From Stramonita haemastoma (taxonomy: Eukaryota; Mollusca; Gastropoda; Neogastropoda; Muricidae): a DNA stretch of 20,000 nucleotides. Within the stretch, counting starts at the first letter, position 1, and every line of letters begins with the position of its first letter. This document shows, in pieces, positions 17,337 through 20,000 of this stretch. The position numbers and the translations under genes are program-made. The notes beneath the pieces were generated by a model that worked only from the letters and a program-made list of their open reading frames with translations, was not told the DNA's origin and searched no databases. The stretch lies in assembly GCA_030674155.1 (NCBI GenBank), contig CM060318.1, positions 70,366,565 to 70,386,564 of the forward strand, written 5' to 3'.

Positions 17337-17464
17337 TAAGGGTTTTGCTTTTGTTTTGATAGTCCCTAATCAGGGCAAGGGCAAGGGCAGGATGAAAAAA
17401 AGTAGACGAAGTGAAGTATGTGAATGCCTATCTGTCTCCCTTGAAAAATAAAGACATTTCATTC
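17337..17464. other. Short spacer with GGGCAA repeat
   Basis: Three GGGCAA/GGGCAG hexamers lie at about 17373-17390. The AAATAAA word near 17444 is not enough to call a polyadenylation site. Confidence 0.5.
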
Positions 17465-17467
17465 TCT

Positions 17468-17538
<71 letters not shown>
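17465..17538. repeat. CT microsatellite with CCT interruptions
   Basis: CT runs broken by extra C at about 17483 and 17502, then a clean run to 17538. Confidence 0.95.
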
Positions 17539-17542
<4 letters not shown>

Positions 17543-17610
17543 TCATGAGACAGCTGTGTTGTTTGTTACCAAGCGGAAGACAAGAAAAGAAGGGGAGTGT
17601 AGCCCATGTC

Positions 17611-17760
17611 ACAGCGGTCAACTTGAGCTGCCATTGACCACTACTGCCTGCCCCCGCTACTGCTGTTTGTAGTTCCGCCAGCCACGGTCAGTCCGTTTCC
17701 CGCTGACCGATTTCCGTTGTTCGTCATTGTTCACGGTCAGAGTGGACACGGGTCAGTGGC
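17611..17760. promoter_or_regulatory. Cluster of GGTCA/TGACC motifs, function unknown
   Basis: GGTCA occurs at 17616-17620, 17686-17690, 17735-17739 and 17751-17755. Its complement TGACC occurs at 17635-17639 and 17704-17708. Two of the sites share CACGGTCAG. Nuclear receptors bind AGGTCA-like half-sites, but here the base before GGTCA is C or G, not A, and spacing is irregular. This could be a decayed repeat rather than a regulatory site. Confidence 0.2.
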
Positions 17761-17792
17761 CTGGCCTGCTATGTTTGCCCAGGGGGGCGAGG

Positions 17793-18374
17793 TGGTGTTG
17801 AACAATGTTAGGTAGCCTGGCCTAGTGTAGGGTGCGGGGCTGAAGTGGTGTTGAACAATGTTAGGTAGCCTGGCCTAGTGTAGGGTGCGGGGCTGAAGTG
17901 GTGTTGAACAATGTTAGGTAGCCTGGCCTAGTGTAGGGTGCGGGGCTGAAGTGGTGTTGAACAATGTTAGGTAGCCTGGCCTAGTGTAGGGTGCGGGGCT
18001 GAAGTGGTGTTGAACAATGTTAGGTAGCCTGGCCTAGTGTAGGGTGCGGGGCTGAAGTGGTGTTGAACAATGTTAGGTAGCCTGGCCTAGTGTAGGGTGC
18101 GGGGCTGAAGTGGTGTTGAACAATGTTAGGTAGCCTGGCCTAGTGTAGGGTGCGGGGCTGAAGTGGTGTTGAACAATGTTAGGTAGCCTGGCCTAGTGTA
18201 GGGTGCGGGGCTGAAGTGGTGTTGAACAATGTTAGGTAGCCTGGCCTAGTGTAGGGTGCGGGGCTGAAGTGGTGTTGAACAATGTTAGGTAGCCTGGCCT
18301 AGTGTAGGGTGCGGGGCTGAAGTGGTGTTGAACAATGTTAGGTAGCCTGGCCTAGTGTAGGGTGGGGGCTGAAG
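17793..18374. repeat. 53-bp tandem array, 11 near-identical units
   Basis: Units start at 17793, 17846, 17899, 17952, 18005, 18058, 18111, 18164, 18217, 18270 and 18323, an exact 53-bp step. Each begins TGGTGTTGAACAATGTTAGG and ends GGTGCGGGGCTGAAG. I see no substitution among the first ten units. The last unit is 52 bp because GTGCGGGGC is GTGGGGGC, and a partial unit (CTAGTGTAGGG) follows near 18379. The period is not a multiple of three and there is no open frame. Confidence 0.98.
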
Positions 18375-18920
18375 CCGGCTAGTGTAGGGGGGTCCCGTTG
18401 AATCCAACAAACCCTTCACACCTTTCTTTTTTTTCTGAAGCTGTCGTTTGTTTAGCTAATTAACTCACCTGTGTGTTATTAGCCTGTGTTGTTACACGTG
18501 GATTCGGTGGATTCGGTCATTGACACGTGCCTTGTCTCTCTTTGATTAGCGTGTGAGGGTGGGTGAGGAGATTAGGGAGAGGGAGGAAGGGAAAATCCCT
18601 TTTTTATTTCTTTGCTGATTTACCTTTTTTTTAACCTAGCACTTCCTCTGTTACCTAACCCGTAGTGTGGCCACGGGTTTCTCTGTTTGTTGATATGATC
18701 AAGTATTCCAACTCACGACTGCATGGACTGCTGGGGTGGAAATCAAATACTCTCAACCACATGTACAGCTACAGCGTCGGGCAGTAAGGTCTATAGGAAG
18801 ACTGTTGAGTGCTGGGGAAGGTCACTGCTTTAACTCCACATGTACGACCAAGACATTTCTGCCCCATGTAGAAGGGCTCCAAAAGGATATGTAATGATAA
18901 GGAACAATAACCTAGGTTAA
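18375..18920. other. Unannotated DNA with a short partial duplication
   Basis: CCACATGTAC occurs at about 18757-18766 and again at about 18837-18846, each preceded by a GCTGGGG word. This suggests an old imperfect duplication of about 80 bp. The second copy (CTGGGGAAGGTCACTGC, then TTAACTCCAC) also resembles part of SINE copy E near 8150-8183, so a SINE fragment is possible. No gene seen. Confidence 0.4.
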
Positions 18921-18925
18921 AAAGA

Positions 18926-19047
18926 AAGGTAAAGGTGTCCCATAACCTATGTGGTCGTAGGGGAGCGAGGCGTCAGAACCTCAGTTTCTCTATGGGGCCA
19001 GCATATTGGGGGCGGCACCCATCTCCTCTCCTTCGCTACTTTACCTT
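18926..19047. repeat. 122-bp segment bounded by a 9-bp inverted repeat
   Basis: AAGGTAAAG (18926-18934) and CTTTACCTT (19039-19047) are perfect reverse complements bounding a GC-rich segment inside AT-rich DNA. The interior contains GTCGTAGGGGAGCGAGGCGT and GGGGGCGGCACCCAT. It could be a small non-autonomous DNA element or a dispersed repeat, but no target-site duplication is evident. The open frame that overlaps it (18935-19180) runs out into A-rich flank and is not supported. Confidence 0.35.
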
Positions 19048-20000
19048 CCCTGATAACCTAAAAAAAAAAAATAGAGAGAATTCAGTAAAATCCAAAGGGT
19101 TCTTTATATCAGTAGAATTGGCTTTGGTAAGCTTTCCATTCTTGGTGTTGCTCTCAACACATTTAATGCATTATAGATAAAACTACCCATAACTAACTTC
19201 AGATTGAAAAATATACAACTGTATAGTAAAAGACATCAATAAAACTTTTCAAACAGAAGTCATTTCTCATAAAACAAAACAAAATTGTTAAGGGAGATAA
19301 TTTATCACAAAAATACGCTCGATTTTATAGAGTTGGTTCCTCCACGGCTTTGGTGCTTCTTCATGTAGTTGTTACTGATGAAGAGACTGAGGGGCACTGA
19401 CCAGCTGAATACTGAAACACATAACAACCAGAAATGAAATGGAACACTGAGCTCTATCAGATAAGAAGCACATCAGTCAAAGCACTTTTAATCCACTGAA
19501 TATAGCACATAGCTTTTAAAAAAAATGTCAGTGATGTTTCTTAATAGTACAAATAAACCATTTCTTCACAAGCATATAGGCGTTTCAAAAGTACGTGAGA
19601 GAATTTGAAAAACGTCTGAAAAGGGTCCCCTTGTGATCACACACTCCTAGTTTGGCTAAAGGCGGAAGAAATGTGCACTCACAAAAACTAGAACTTCGCA
19701 CTTTGATCCTGAAAAGAAACATAAACAAGACAAGAAACAAACAGTGCACAAAACTTACGGCCAAAAAACAAAAAAAAAGAAGCAAAAACTAACTAGGCGT
19801 CGAATTGAACAAAGAAATGAATGTTTTCTGTTATTTGTTGTTGTTTGTTTTTAAAATCATCTGCAGAGAGACCTTGGGTGTTTTTTTTTGGCATACCAGA
19901 GGTAGTTTTGACAGGAAAAATCCCAGAGAAGTAAGTGCTTAATATTTGCAGAAACAACTGATTTGCCATTCTGTCATAACTGTCATGAGAGGAAGCTGAG
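19048..20000. other. Unannotated AT-rich DNA
   Basis: AT-rich sequence with short A and T runs. An AAGGGAGATAA word occurs near 19289-19299. I recall similar words as frequent in molluscan repeats, but one word proves nothing. No coding frame, tRNA boxes or tandem period seen. Confidence 0.45.

Noticed and set aside
17793..18374. CRISPR-like or coding repeat array
   Set aside because: The 53-bp units have no variable spacers, and the period is not a multiple of three.

Overview
The window looks like intergenic or intronic DNA from a large, repeat-rich animal genome. I found no protein-coding gene, rRNA or intact tRNA gene that I can support. By a rough hand sum, about a quarter of the window is simple-sequence DNA or tandem arrays. 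The long open frames are almost all translations of microsatellites (poly Thr-His, Cys-Val, Arg-Glu, Ser-Leu) or of tandem units. A SINE-like family with an RNA polymerase III type promoter recurs at least five times and resembles tRNA-derived SINEs described in molluscs. My best guess is therefore a marine gastropod. That guess rests on remembered resemblance, not on a search.

Layout. 1-4.2 kb is a run of compound microsatellites: GA/GACA, TTCC, TG, AC/GC, AC, CT/CTGT and TG. A tRNA-like sequence sits just before the first TG array. 4.2-6.2 kb holds three copies of the SINE-like family: one on the minus strand, one nearly complete on the plus strand, and one on the plus strand interrupted by a small tandem array. 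6.5-8.3 kb is T-rich DNA, an AC array, a poly-T/poly-G junction, a repeated module (R1) with a strong G-quadruplex motif, and a truncated minus-strand SINE copy. 8.3-9.4 kb is mostly unremarkable. 9.50-9.93 kb is a near-perfect 137/138-bp inverted repeat around a loop that carries 34 consecutive C residues. 10.0-10.7 kb has a second tRNA-like segment and a SINE 3' end.

11.0-12.2 kb repeats the T-rich, CT, AC, G/C-rich order of 6.5-7.9 kb and contains a diverged copy of the same module (R2). 12.4-14.1 kb holds three different tandem arrays side by side: a decayed ~29-bp unit, an 18-bp unit and a 54-bp unit. 14.5-14.8 kb has a probable third module copy (R3). 14.8-16.6 kb is again dominated by TG/AC arrays, including a C-tract cluster and a GT-GC-AC palindrome. 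16.6-17.5 kb is plain AT-rich DNA plus a CT tract. 17.6-18.4 kb has a cluster of GGTCA motifs followed by an almost perfectly uniform 53-bp tandem array of 11 units. 18.4-20 kb is mostly unannotated, except for a ~122-bp segment bounded by a 9-bp inverted repeat.

There is no gene network to describe. What stands out is repeat biology: the foldback structure, the uniform and graded tandem arrays, the repeated module shared by R1, R2 and R3, and the SINE cluster.
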